Origin: Streptomyces sp. Ru62
Lineage (GTDB): Bacteria > Actinomycetota > Actinomycetes > Streptomycetales > Streptomycetaceae
Direction of reading: 5' to 3'
NCBI RefSeq assembly: GCF_002920615.1
Contig: NZ_PQSU01000002.1
Span: 62,001 to 126,000, forward strand
Length of the DNA: 64,000 bases
Shown here: positions 9,515-17,370 of the stretch, one piece after another
Numbering within the stretch: position 1 is the first letter of the stretch
Layout: each line of letters opens with the position of its first letter
Notes under the pieces: model-generated
Database searches by the model: none
Told to the model about the DNA's origin: nothing
What the model saw: only the letters and a program-made list of their open reading frames with translations
Made by a program: the position numbers and the translations under genes

Positions 9515-11665
9515 ATGGCCTCACACCCCCGCCGCCGTACCCGGCTGCCGCTGCGCTACCTGCTCCCCCTCCTGGTCCTGGTGGCGACCCTGGCGATGCT
9601 CATGCTGCGCGGCTACGTGCACAACGAGATCCTCGCCGACCACCGCATCCGGCCTTCGGCGGCGAACGACAGGGTTCCGCAGCGCATCCTGGACGGCGGT
9701 CCGGTCATCGACACGCGCGACGGCCGCAGCGACAGCCTGCGCATACCCGACCACCGCATCGTCCTCACCTTCGACGACGGCCCCGACCCGACCTGGACCC
9801 CGAAGGTGCTCGACGTGCTGAAGAAGCACCACGCGCACGCGGTCTTCTTCGTCACCGGCACCATGACCTCCCGCCACCCCGAGCTGGTACGGCGCATGGT
9901 CGCCGAGGGCCACGAGGTCGGCCTGCACACCTTCGGCCACCCGGACCTGTCGTACCACTCCACGAAGCGCATCGACTGGGAGCTGTCGCAGAACCAGCTC
10001 GCGCTCGCCGGCGCGGCCGGAATCCGCAGCTCGCTGTTCCGGCCGCCGTACTCCTCCTCCGCCAACGCGATCGACAACCGGTCCTGGCCGGTGACGCGGT
10101 ACATCGGCAGCCGGGGCTACCTCACGGTCGTGGACGACACCGACAGCGAGGACTGGCGCAAGCCGGGTGTCGAGCGGATCATCCTCAACGCCACGCCCCA
10201 CGGCGGCCGGGGCGCGGTCGTCCTCATGCACGACTCGGGCGGCGACCGGCACCAGACCGTCCAGGCGCTCGACCAGCTCCTGCCCCGGCTCCAGCAGCGG
10301 GGCTACACCTTCCAGACCCTCACCGCGGCCCTGCGGGCGCCGAGCGCCGACACCCGGGTCACCGGGGTCGACCTGTGGAAGGGCAAGGCCTGGATCTTCC
10401 TGGTGAAGGCGTCCGACAACATCACCACGGTCCTCGTCGCCGGTCTCGCCGTCGTCGGCTGCCTCGTCTTCGCCCGCTTCGGCCTGATGCTGCTGCTGTC
10501 CGGCGCGCACGCCCGCCGCACCCGGCGCCCCGGCTTCCGCTGGGGCGAGGAGCCGGTGACCGAGCCGGTGTCGGTGCTGGTGCCGGCGTACAACGAGGCC
10601 AAGTGCATCGAGAACACGGTCCGTTCGCTCATGCGCAGCGAGCACCCCATCGAAGTGCTGGTCATCGACGACGGCTCGGCGGACGGCACGGCCGACATCG
10701 TCCAGGCGCTGGACCTGCCGGACGTACGGGTGATCCGCCAGGCCAACGCGGGCAAGCCGGCCGCGCTCAACCGGGGCCTGGCGAACGCCCGTCACGAGCT
10801 GGTCGTGATGATGGACGGCGACACCGTCTTCGAACCGGCCACCGTCAGGGAACTCGTCCAGCCCTTCGCCGACCCGCGCGTCGGCGCCGTCGCCGGCAAC
10901 GCCAAGGTCGGCAACAAGAACCGGCTCATCGGCGCGTGGCAGCACATCGAGTACGTGATGGGCTTCAACCTCGACCGCCGCATGTACGACATCCTGCGCT
11001 GCATGCCGACGATCCCGGGTGCGGTCGGGGCGTTCCGCCGCTCGGCTCTGCAACGGGTCGGCGGCATGAGCGACGACACCCTCGCCGAGGACACCGACGT
11101 CACGATGGCCCTGCACCGCGACGGCTGGCGCGTGGTGTACGCCGAGAAGGCCCGCGCCTGGACGGAGGCGCCCGAGTCGGTCCAGCAGCTGTGGTCCCAG
11201 CGGTACCGCTGGTCGTACGGCACCATGCAGGCCATCTGGAAGCACCGCGGCGCACTGTTCGACCGGGGGCCGTCGGGCCGCTTCGGCCGTGTGGGCCTGC
11301 CCCTCGTCTCGCTCTTCATGGTCGTGGCCCCGCTCCTGGCCCCCCTGATCGACCTCTTCCTGGTCTACGGGCTGGTCTTCGGCCCGACGGCCAAGACGGT
11401 CCTGGCCTGGTGCGCGGTCCTGGCCGTCCAGGCGCTCTGCGCGGCGTACGCCTTCCACCTGGACCGCGAACGCCTCACCCCGCTGTTCTCCCTCCCCCTC
11501 CAGCAGCTCCTCTACCGCCAGCTGATGTACGTCGTCCTGCTCCAGTCCTGGATCACCGCCCTCACCGGCGGCCGACTGCGCTGGCAGAAACTCCGCCGCA
11601 CGGGCGGGGTGGCGGCACCGCCGACCGAGCGGCCCCCGGTCCCGGAGGCGACCCCGGCCGGCTGA
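9515..11665 (+). CDS. matB: Bifunctional polysaccharide deacetylase / family 2 glycosyltransferase
   Basis: This 716-residue membrane enzyme has an N-terminal TM (about 11-30) and an extracellular NodB deacetylase domain (about 82-270) with the metal motif TFDDGPD and HTFGHPD. A TM pair follows (about 300-330, VLVAGLAVVGCLVFARF). The processive GT2 domain (about 347-570) has VLVPAYNEA, IDDGS, MDGDT, EDTDV and the QxxRW-type QRYRW. C-terminal TM spans follow. One polypeptide thus makes and partly deacetylates a beta-linked N-acetylglucosamine polymer, like PgaC plus PgaB. In Streptomyces, MatB makes a PNAG-like glycan that drives hyphal aggregation. All key motifs are intact. ATG 9515 precedes the basic-hydrophobic anchor. 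Confidence 0.9.
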   Translation: MASHPRRRTRLPLRYLLPLLVLVATLAMLMLRGYVHNEILADHRIRPSAANDRVPQRILDGGPVIDTRDGRSDSLRIPDHRIVLTFDDGPDPTWTPKVLDVLKKHHAHAVFFVTGTMTSRHPELVRRMVAEGHEVGLHTFGHPDLSYHSTKRIDWELSQNQLALAGAAGIRSSLFRPPYSSSANAIDNRSWPVTRYIGSRGYLTVVDDTDSEDWRKPGVERIILNATPHGGRGAVVLMHDSGGDRHQTVQALDQLLPRLQQRGYTFQTLTAALRAPSADTRVTGVDLWKGKAWIFLVKASDNITTVLVAGLAVVGCLVFARFGLMLLLSGAHARRTRRPGFRWGEEPVTEPVSVLVPAYNEAKCIENTVRSLMRSEHPIEVLVIDDGSADGTADIVQALDLPDVRVIRQANAGKPAALNRGLANARHELVVMMDGDTVFEPATVRELVQPFADPRVGAVAGNAKVGNKNRLIGAWQHIEYVMGFNLDRRMYDILRCMPTIPGAVGAFRRSALQRVGGMSDDTLAEDTDVTMALHRDGWRVVYAEKARAWTEAPESVQQLWSQRYRWSYGTMQAIWKHRGALFDRGPSGRFGRVGLPLVSLFMVVAPLLAPLIDLFLVYGLVFGPTAKTVLAWCAVLAVQALCAAYAFHLDRERLTPLFSLPLQQLLYRQLMYVVLLQSWITALTGGRLRWQKLRRTGGVAAPPTERPPVPEATPAG

Positions 11666-11669
11666 CCGA

Positions 11670-12005
11670 CTACTCCCGATGGGTCACGGCGTCCTTCTGC
11701 AACTGCACCGCCGCCAGCAGGCTCAGACCCGGCTCGGCCTGGCGCAGCGCCTTCACGGCGGCGACGGAGGCGAGGTCCCCGGTGAACCCGACGTCGGCGA
11801 GCCTGGCGCGGACCCAGTCGGCCCGCAGCCGTCCCTCACTGGCACCGGCGGTGGCCCCGACGAGCGCGACGGCCCGCTCCAGCCCCGCCCGCTCCTCCTC
11901 CGGGGCCCGGTCCAACGCCTCCCGCAGCGCCGCCACGACCAGGTCCGAGTCCCGGATGACCAGCACGAGGTCTTGCTTCTTGCCGAATCCCGCGAGTCCC
12001 TTCAT
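11670..12005 (-). CDS. Hypothetical protein, helical
   Basis: A 111-residue protein starting MKGLAGFGKKQDLVLVIRD, rich in Ala, Leu, Arg and Glu, predicted largely helical, with no signal or membrane span. I do not recognise a family. The gene is convergent with matB, its stop only 4 bases away. The start at 12005 is chosen because residues upstream look non-coding; the ribosome site is weak. Function unknown. Confidence 0.6.
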   Translation of the reverse strand: MKGLAGFGKKQDLVLVIRDSDLVVAALREALDRAPEEERAGLERAVALVGATAGASEGRLRADWVRARLADVGFTGDLASVAAVKALRQAEPGLSLLAAVQLQKDAVTHRE

Positions 12006-12037
12006 ACGGCCAGGGTGGACGCGAGGAGCCGCCCTTT

Positions 12038-12241
12038 TCAAACCACTTGAGGAGTTCCAGAGCCTTTGTCCGCTCGGAGGTAGGGAAGGAAGTCCGCCCA
12101 AGTGGAGGGGGTGAGGGTGAGGTGGCGGGCGATGGGGGTCTTGGAGTCGCGGATGTGGACGGCGGTGGGGGTGGTGGCTATCTCCACGCAGTTCGAGCCG
12201 TCGGAGCTGTAGGTGGACTTCCGCCAGTGGAGGGTCGGCAT
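12038..12241 (-). CDS. DUF397 family protein
   Basis: This 67-residue protein has the DUF397 hallmarks: WRKSTYSSDGSNCVEIA near the start, then VHIRDSKTP, and a TWADFL segment near the end. In Streptomyces these small acidic proteins are almost always paired with an XRE regulator of the kind directly upstream (9 bases away), as in the whiJ-type loci. They are thought to work with it in developmental or antibiotic control. ATG 12241 is preceded by AAGGAGA. Confidence 0.92.
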   Translation of the reverse strand: MPTLHWRKSTYSSDGSNCVEIATTPTAVHIRDSKTPIARHLTLTPSTWADFLPYLRADKGSGTPQVV

Positions 12242-12250
12242 GGTTTCTCC

Positions 12251-13105
12251 TTACAGGTTCTGGATGCGGTGATGGATGAAGTCACGCGTCTCGGCGGGAC
12301 CGAGCGCGCAGGACTCCATCCGGTTCAGCACTGCCCGGTACTTGTTCAGCGGAGCCTCGGCGTCGATGAATTCACAGGCGCCGTGATGCGAGTCCAGCTG
12401 AACGGTGTCGAGCTGTGGGACGGGGCCCTCGACATAGTCGAAGGGCTGGCCGGTGGTCGGGAAGTCGTCCGCTCCGAAGGTGATGACGCGAACGGTGACG
12501 TGCGGGAGTTCGCTCATGTCGAGCAGATGCTTGAGCTGCCCCCGGGCCACGGCCGGGCCACCGAAGTTCATGTGGAGCGCCGATTCGTGGATGATCGCCG
12601 TGTACGGCGGGGGATCCGTCCTGTGCAGCACGCCCTGCCGTTTCATGCGGTGTGTGAGGCGGTGTTCGATCTCGTACTGCCGCATGGGCGGTGCTGCCGA
12701 CTGCAAGATGGCGCGGGCGTGGTCGGTGGTCTGCAGAAGTGCCGGGATATGGATCATGAGCGCCACCCTCAACGCGGAGGCGTGGTGCTCCAGTTCGGCC
12801 AGGTCGACCAGCGCGGCAGGCAGGTGTTCGCGGTACTCCTCCCACCAGCCACGGGTGCGTCGTCCCGTCATCGCGGCGAGGGCATCGATGAGCGCTTCGT
12901 CCGAGCAGTCGTAGACGTGAGCCATGGAGCGCAGCCGGTCCGCGCTGATGGGCGTGCGGCCGGTTTCGATCATGCTGACACGCGACTGGTTGACGCCGAG
13001 CAGTTCGGCGGCACCGGTGGCGGTGAGTCCCGCCCGCTCCCGAAGTTTTCGCAGCTCTGCGCCCAGCCTTCGCTGCCGCAGCGTAGGGCTGTTGGTGGGC
13101 GGCAC
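12251..13105 (-). CDS. XRE family regulator with DUF5753-type sensor domain
   Basis: This 284-residue regulator has an N-terminal helix-turn-helix (about residues 13-68, LRKLRERAGLTATGAAELLG then QSRVSMIETGRTPIS). A C-terminal domain of about 180 residues is typical of the Scr1/WhiJ-like family (DUF5753). GTG 13105 is preceded by GGAAGGAG at good spacing. It forms an operon with the DUF397 gene and is divergent from an ATPase gene; this triad recurs many times in Streptomyces genomes. A perfect 16-bp palindrome in the divergent gap is the probable operator, implying autoregulation. Confidence 0.93.
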   Translation of the reverse strand: MPPTNSPTLRQRRLGAELRKLRERAGLTATGAAELLGVNQSRVSMIETGRTPISADRLRSMAHVYDCSDEALIDALAAMTGRRTRGWWEEYREHLPAALVDLAELEHHASALRVALMIHIPALLQTTDHARAILQSAAPPMRQYEIEHRLTHRMKRQGVLHRTDPPPYTAIIHESALHMNFGGPAVARGQLKHLLDMSELPHVTVRVITFGADDFPTTGQPFDYVEGPVPQLDTVQLDSHHGACEFIDAEAPLNKYRAVLNRMESCALGPAETRDFIHHRIQNL

Positions 13106-13181
13106 GACGTCTCCTTCCCGGCCGCGAAGCGGCGTTGCGCTCCCTCACAAGAGTGAAGTATGGACACATCTAGCCAGTTTC

Positions 13182-13197
13182 GTTAGATGCATCTAAC
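13182..13197. promoter_or_regulatory. Palindromic operator for the XRE regulator
   Basis: GTTAGATGCATCTAAC is a perfect 16-bp palindrome in the divergent intergenic region. A related half-site CATCTAGCC lies at 13167-13175. The left half overlaps a possible -35 (TTAGAT) placed 18 bases before TACGGT, a candidate -10 for the rightward ATPase gene. Occupancy would plausibly repress both directions. Confidence 0.6.
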
Positions 13198-13331
13198 CAC
13201 TTGCCCTACGGTTACGACGTACCCCTCAACTCCCCGAGCCCACAAGCCGGAAGCGCACCTGACACAGGCAAAGCCACCGCCCGGCGCGACCAGTTGAGCG
13301 AGCCCGTTCCCTTCTCTCACCGGAGGTCTTC

Positions 13332-13808
13332 ATGGGCACCGTATCCCTGCCCGACACCTGGGTGTACGCCCTTCGGCTGCCGCATGATCCCCGCGCGGCA
13401 CGCGTCGCACGTATGACCGTACGGGCCGTGCTCAGCGGGCACGACAGACACGAAGTCCTGGACACCGTGGAACTGCTGACGTCCGAGCTGGTCGGCAACG
13501 CCTACCGGCACACCACCGGCCCCACCTCCCTCCGGCTCACCGCCCTCGCGGACGGCCGGCTGCGGGTCGGCGTCTGGGACAGTCACCCGCGCATCCCGGC
13601 GCCTTTCGGGCAGCCGCCCTGGGACCGCGTCCCGGTGCCTCCGCTGGACGCCGAAGAGGGGCGCGGGCTGCACCTCGTGCAGGAGTACGCCGACTCCTGG
13701 GGCGGCCTGTCCCTGGCCGACAGCCCGCTGGACCGGGGCGCCGGCAAGCTGCTGTGGTTCGAGGTGGGCGGGGTACGCCCGCGCCGGATGCCAGGTCGCT
13801 GTCCGTGA
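13332..13808 (+). CDS. ATP-binding protein, anti-sigma (RsbW-like) type
   Basis: This 158-residue protein has a GHKL/HATPase fold: an N-box-like helix with ELVGNAYRHT (about residues 50-60) and glycine-containing nucleotide-loop motifs (DSHPR, then EGRGLHLVQEYADSWG). Such stand-alone ATPases in Streptomyces resemble anti-sigma kinases of the RsbW/SpoIIAB group and accompany XRE/DUF397 pairs. ATG 13332 follows GGAGG at 6 bases. It is transcribed away from the XRE gene across the palindromic operator. The partner sigma factor is not in the window as far as can be seen. Confidence 0.88.
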   Translation: MGTVSLPDTWVYALRLPHDPRAARVARMTVRAVLSGHDRHEVLDTVELLTSELVGNAYRHTTGPTSLRLTALADGRLRVGVWDSHPRIPAPFGQPPWDRVPVPPLDAEEGRGLHLVQEYADSWGGLSLADSPLDRGAGKLLWFEVGGVRPRRMPGRCP

Positions 13809-13864
13809 TGGCCAGTACGGTGGGGTGCAGGAAGCCGAGCACGTGCGCACGGAGGAGCCGCGGC

Positions 13865-14221
13865 GTGACCACACAACCGAACCACAGTCACGAGCTGATC
13901 CCGCGCCCCGAGGGCACCCCGGCGGCGGTTCGAATCGCGCTGGCGCGCATCGCCCCGCACCGCCTTGGCGAAATGGAACAGCACAAGGAGCAGGCCCTGG
14001 GGGCCGCCCTCCAGGACGGCAAGATCGGCCACCTTCAGTACTGGCTCGCTTACTGGCAGGCACAGGTGGAGATCGAGCGGCGGCCCGACCTGCGCTCCCG
14101 CTACCAGGCCGCCCTCGTCGCCGTGCACAACGCCGGCAGCCGGGACGACCCCGAGTTCCGCACGGCGATGGCGGAACTGCGCGCGGTCGAGGCTGAGGCC
14201 CGGCAGGCGGTGTCCGCGTGA
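13865..14221 (+). CDS. DUF6247-like protein, possible antitoxin
   Basis: A 118-residue protein from GTG 13865 (GGAGG about 9 bases upstream). The N-terminus carries a Pro-rich RPEGTPAAVRIALARIAPHRL segment, followed by helical sequence ending with an acidic helix (MAELRAVEAEA). It resembles the DUF6247 family, which often sits before a small gene of toxin size. It overlaps the next gene by 4 bases (GTGA), a sign of translational coupling. The antitoxin role is inferred from arrangement only. Confidence 0.65.
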   Translation: MTTQPNHSHELIPRPEGTPAAVRIALARIAPHRLGEMEQHKEQALGAALQDGKIGHLQYWLAYWQAQVEIERRPDLRSRYQAALVAVHNAGSRDDPEFRTAMAELRAVEAEARQAVSA

Positions 14222-14469
14222 CGTGGCGGTGGGAGTACGACCCGGACGAGGCGTACGTCATCGGCGGCGCTCCACCGGCCTTCGTGGCCGAGGTCGAGAA
14301 GCAGGCCGACGAACTGGTCCGCGCGGCCGCGGCGTTCTACCTCGACGGTGCCTCGTACCAGGAGGCGGGCCCGAAGGGGAACGTCTCGCACGTGCCCGGT
14401 GGGTTCTTCCTCTATCTGATCGTCCCGCGGCACGAGTGCCTCTACGTCCACCAGGCCACCTACTTGTGA
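14218..14469 (+). CDS. Small protein, possible RelE-like toxin
   Basis: An 83-residue protein starting MTWRWEYDPDEAYVIG, with a central helix (FVAEVEKQADELVRAAAAFY) and a beta-rich end (FFLYLIVPRHECLYVHQATYL). The order helix then strands ending in an R-x-x-x-Y-V pattern recalls RelE/HigB-type folds. The gene starts within the stop of the preceding gene. I do not recognise a named family with confidence; the toxin label is a hypothesis from size, coupling and secondary-structure pattern. Confidence 0.6.
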   Translation: MTWRWEYDPDEAYVIGGAPPAFVAEVEKQADELVRAAAAFYLDGASYQEAGPKGNVSHVPGGFFLYLIVPRHECLYVHQATYL

Positions 14470-14488
14470 ACAGCGCCCGGACGCCGGC

Positions 14489-15640
14489 TCACGCGTCCGC
14501 GTACTTCGCGTCCGCCGCCGGGTCCAGGGCCAGGCGGTAGCCCCGCTTCACCACCGTCTGGATCAGCTTCGGTGCGCCGAGGGCCGTGCGGAGGCGGGCC
14601 ATCGCCGTCTCGACGGCGTGTTCGTCGCGGCCCGCGCCGGGGAGGGCGCGCAGGAGGTCGGCGCGGGGGACGACCCAGCCGGGGCGGCGGGCCAGGGCGC
14701 GCAGGAGGGACATGCCGGCCGGGGGGACCGGCTTGAGGTCGCCGTCGACCAGGACCGCGTGGCCGCGGATCTCCACCCGGTGCCCGGCGATGGGCAGGGA
14801 GCGGGCGCGGGCCGGGAGTTCCTGGCAGAGGAGCTGGACCAGCGGGCCGAGGCGGAAGCGTTCCGGCTGGACGGTGTCCACCCCGCGGGCCTGGAGCGGG
14901 ATCGCGGTGACCGGGCCGACGCAGGCCGGGAGGACGTCGTGGGCCAGGGCGGCCAGCAGGTCGTCCAGCAGGCCGCGGTCCTCCGCGCGGGACAGGAGGG
15001 AGGCCGCGGCGGGGGCGCTGGTGAAGGTGAGGGCGTCCACGCCACGGGTGACGGCCGCGTCCAGGAGGCGGTCGAGCGGGCTGAGGTCCTCGGGCGGCAT
15101 CCAGCGGTACACCGGGACGGGCACCACTTCCGCCCCGGCGGCCCGCAGCGACTCCACGAAGCCGGGGAGCGGCTCGCCGTGGAGCTGCACGGCGACGCGG
15201 TCGCCGTCGACGCCCTCCTCCAGGAGGCGGTCCAGCACCTCGGCCAGGGATTCCGAGGAGGGTGACCATTCCTCGGTGAGCCCCGCCGCGCGGATCGCGC
15301 CCTTCACCTTGGGGCCGCGGGCCAGCAGGCGGACCCCGCTCAGCCGGCCCAGCAGCTGTTCGCCGAGGCCCCAGCCGTCGGCGGCCTCGACCCAGCCCCG
15401 GAAGCCGATCGCCGTGGTGGCGACCACGACGTCCGGCACCTGGTCGATGATCTCCTTCGTGGCGGCGAGCAGTTCGCCGTCGTCCGCGAGCGGCACGATC
15501 CGCAGGGCGGGGGCGTGCAGAACGGTGGCGCCGCGCCGCTGGAGCAGGGCGCCCAGCTCCTCGGCCCGGCGCGCGGCGGTGACGCCCACGGTGAACCCGG
15601 CGAGGGGGCCGTGCTCGGGGTGCTGCTCTTCGTCGTACAT
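14489..15640 (-). CDS. nnaR: NnaR-type nitrate assimilation regulator (HemD-like plus winged helix)
   Basis: This 383-residue protein has residues about 12-260 in the uroporphyrinogen-III synthase (HemD) fold (GFTVGVTAARRAEELGALL, LTFTSAPAA, VGPVTAIPL). Residues about 290-375 form an OmpR-type winged helix (GMSLLRALARRPGWVVPRA, then RLRTALG and VVKRGYRLAL). In S. coelicolor a protein of this architecture, NnaR, is required for nitrate/nitrite assimilation gene expression. It lies just downstream of narK on the same strand, which fits. It is unlikely to be the main HemD because of the fused DNA-binding domain and its location. ATG 15640 follows GGAGAGCC. Confidence 0.85.
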   Translation of the reverse strand: MYDEEQHPEHGPLAGFTVGVTAARRAEELGALLQRRGATVLHAPALRIVPLADDGELLAATKEIIDQVPDVVVATTAIGFRGWVEAADGWGLGEQLLGRLSGVRLLARGPKVKGAIRAAGLTEEWSPSSESLAEVLDRLLEEGVDGDRVAVQLHGEPLPGFVESLRAAGAEVVPVPVYRWMPPEDLSPLDRLLDAAVTRGVDALTFTSAPAAASLLSRAEDRGLLDDLLAALAHDVLPACVGPVTAIPLQARGVDTVQPERFRLGPLVQLLCQELPARARSLPIAGHRVEIRGHAVLVDGDLKPVPPAGMSLLRALARRPGWVVPRADLLRALPGAGRDEHAVETAMARLRTALGAPKLIQTVVKRGYRLALDPAADAKYADA

Positions 15641-15670
15641 GGGCTCTCCTAGCTGACCGGCACGCCGATC

Positions 15671-15698
15671 GAGCCTGTCAACGATGCGTGACAGGCTC
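15671..15698. promoter_or_regulatory. 10-bp perfect inverted repeat between narK and nnaR
   Basis: GAGCCTGTCA, 8 bases, TGACAGGCTC. It lies 31-58 bases before the nnaR start. No T-run follows on the minus strand, so an operator (perhaps for NnaR itself) is at least as likely as a narK terminator. Confidence 0.55.
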
Positions 15699-15726
15699 GG
15701 TTCGGCCCGATGTCGCCGGTGTTACG

Positions 15727-17100
15727 TCACACCTCGGCATAGCTGAGCTGGGACTTCGCCTCCGATGCGGCAGTCGCGGCCGGAACCCGCGCCGCCGTAC
15801 GACGAAGGTATACGGCCCAGGTGACCGCGAAGCAGACGCCGTAGTAGACGAGGAAGGCGACGAACGCGCCCGTGCCGGAGCCGTAGGAGAGGAAGGACTG
15901 GCGGAAGGCCATGTTGATGCCCACGCCGCCGAGCGCGCCGACCGCGCCGATCAGTCCCATGGACGCGCCGGACAGCCGCCGGCCGTGGGCGACCGCCGCC
16001 TCGCCCTCCAGGCCCTTGGCCAGCGCCTTGGCCTGGAAGATGCCGGGGATCATCTTGAACGTCGAGCCGTTGCCGAGTCCGCTGAGCACGAACAGGACGA
16101 CGAAGACCGACACGAACAGCGGCAGCGACTTCTGCATGCTGGCCACGATGAGCACGGCGGTGGCGGCGGCCATGCCGACGTAGTTCCACAAGGTGATGCG
16201 GGCGCCGCCGTAGCGGTCGGCGAGCCAGCCGCCGAGGGGGCGGATGAGGGAGCCGAGCAGCGGGCCGATGAAGGTGAGGTACGCGGCCTGGAGGGGCGTC
16301 CGGCCGAACCCGTTCGTCAGCACCTGGCCGAAGGCGAAGCTGTAGCCGATGAAGGAGCCGAAGGTGCCGATGTAGAGCAGGGACATGATCCAGGTGTGGG
16401 CGTCCCGGGCGGCGTCCTTGGCCGCTCCGGTGTCGTTCTTCACCGAGGACAGGTTGTCCATGAACAGCGCGGCGAGCACGGCGGCCACGACGATCAGCGG
16501 GATGTAGATGCCGAGCAGCACGCGCGGGCCGCCGCTCGCGCCGATGATGGCGAGGGCGGCGAGCTGGATGACGGGGACGCCGATGTTGCCGCCGCCCGCG
16601 TTGAGGCCGAGCGCCCAGCCCTTCTTCCTGAGCGGGAAGAAGGCGTTGATGTTGGTCATGGAGGAGGCGAAGTTGCCGCCGCCGATGCCTGCCAGCAGGC
16701 CCACCAGGAGGAAGGTGGAGTACGACGTCCCCGGCTCCATCACCACGAACGCGGCGACGGTCGGGATCAGCAGCAGGCTCGCCGAGATGATCGTCCAGTT
16801 GCGGCCGCCGAAGACGGCCACGGCGAAGGTGTACGGCACCCGGACCACCGCGCCGACCAGCGTGACCACCGACGTCAGCAGGAACTTGTCGGCGGGTGTG
16901 AGGCCGTACTCCGGGCCCATGAACAGGACCAGGACCGACCACAGGGTCCAGACGGAGAAGCCGATGTGCTCGGAGAGGACGGAGAACCAGAGGTTCCGGC
17001 GGGCGATCCGCTCCCCGGTCGCCTGCCAGAACGCCTCGTCCTCCGGATCCCAGCGCTCGATCCAGCGGCCACTGCGACGGGTTGGGGCTGGGCCTGTCAT
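15727..17100 (-). CDS. narK: Nitrate/nitrite MFS transporter NarK
   Basis: This 457-residue MFS protein of the nitrate/nitrite porter family has an N-terminal WDPEDEAFWQATGERIARRN stretch typical of actinobacterial NarK. It has about twelve TM spans and the glycine-rich nitrate signature motifs (GLLAGIGGGNFASSMTNIN and GLNAGGGNIGV). It imports nitrate or exports nitrite. It is first in a narK-nnaR unit. ATG 17100 is chosen because GGAGG lies 4 bases before it; a GTG immediately upstream (17103) is also possible. A GlnR-like site lies about 90 bases upstream. Confidence 0.94.
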   Translation of the reverse strand: MTGPAPTRRSGRWIERWDPEDEAFWQATGERIARRNLWFSVLSEHIGFSVWTLWSVLVLFMGPEYGLTPADKFLLTSVVTLVGAVVRVPYTFAVAVFGGRNWTIISASLLLIPTVAAFVVMEPGTSYSTFLLVGLLAGIGGGNFASSMTNINAFFPLRKKGWALGLNAGGGNIGVPVIQLAALAIIGASGGPRVLLGIYIPLIVVAAVLAALFMDNLSSVKNDTGAAKDAARDAHTWIMSLLYIGTFGSFIGYSFAFGQVLTNGFGRTPLQAAYLTFIGPLLGSLIRPLGGWLADRYGGARITLWNYVGMAAATAVLIVASMQKSLPLFVSVFVVLFVLSGLGNGSTFKMIPGIFQAKALAKGLEGEAAVAHGRRLSGASMGLIGAVGALGGVGINMAFRQSFLSYGSGTGAFVAFLVYYGVCFAVTWAVYLRRTAARVPAATAASEAKSQLSYAEV

Positions 17101-17190
17101 CACGCCTCCACGGTGCTCCGGCTGCTCGGTCTGCCGACCACTGACTCAGCCCGAAGGTAGGGAGGACGCGTTTCCGGCCTGTGGCTGTGG

Positions 17191-17217
17191 GTGACCGGAA
17201 GGGAACGTTGCTCTCAC
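17191..17217. promoter_or_regulatory. Possible GlnR box upstream of narK
   Basis: GTGAC, 6 bases, GGAAC, 6 bases, CTCAC. The actinobacterial GlnR consensus alternates gTnAc and GaAAc every 11 bases; three half-sites fit with one mismatch each at most and the fourth does not. It is suggestive because nitrate genes are classic GlnR targets. Confidence 0.3.
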
Positions 17218-17370
17218 TCGGCCGGGGAAGGGCCGGTGAGGCGGGACGCCGGCCCCCGGATTCCCCCGGGATCCCACCGCGGGCGTGGCGCGAGGGGTTC
17301 CGGTGTCTCCTCCGCGCGGGCACTGTGGGAGAGACCCCCGCACGGTTCCTGCCCAGGCGGTGACTGGCAC

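Noticed and set aside
12251..14469. Integrated element or prophage remnant
   Set aside because: No integrase, excisionase, replication or structural phage genes, and no flanking tRNA or direct repeats; only an accessory regulatory patch.
14489..15640. Uroporphyrinogen-III synthase (HemD) for haem biosynthesis
   Set aside because: The HemD-like domain is fused to a winged helix and sits beside narK rather than hem genes; regulator NnaR fits better.
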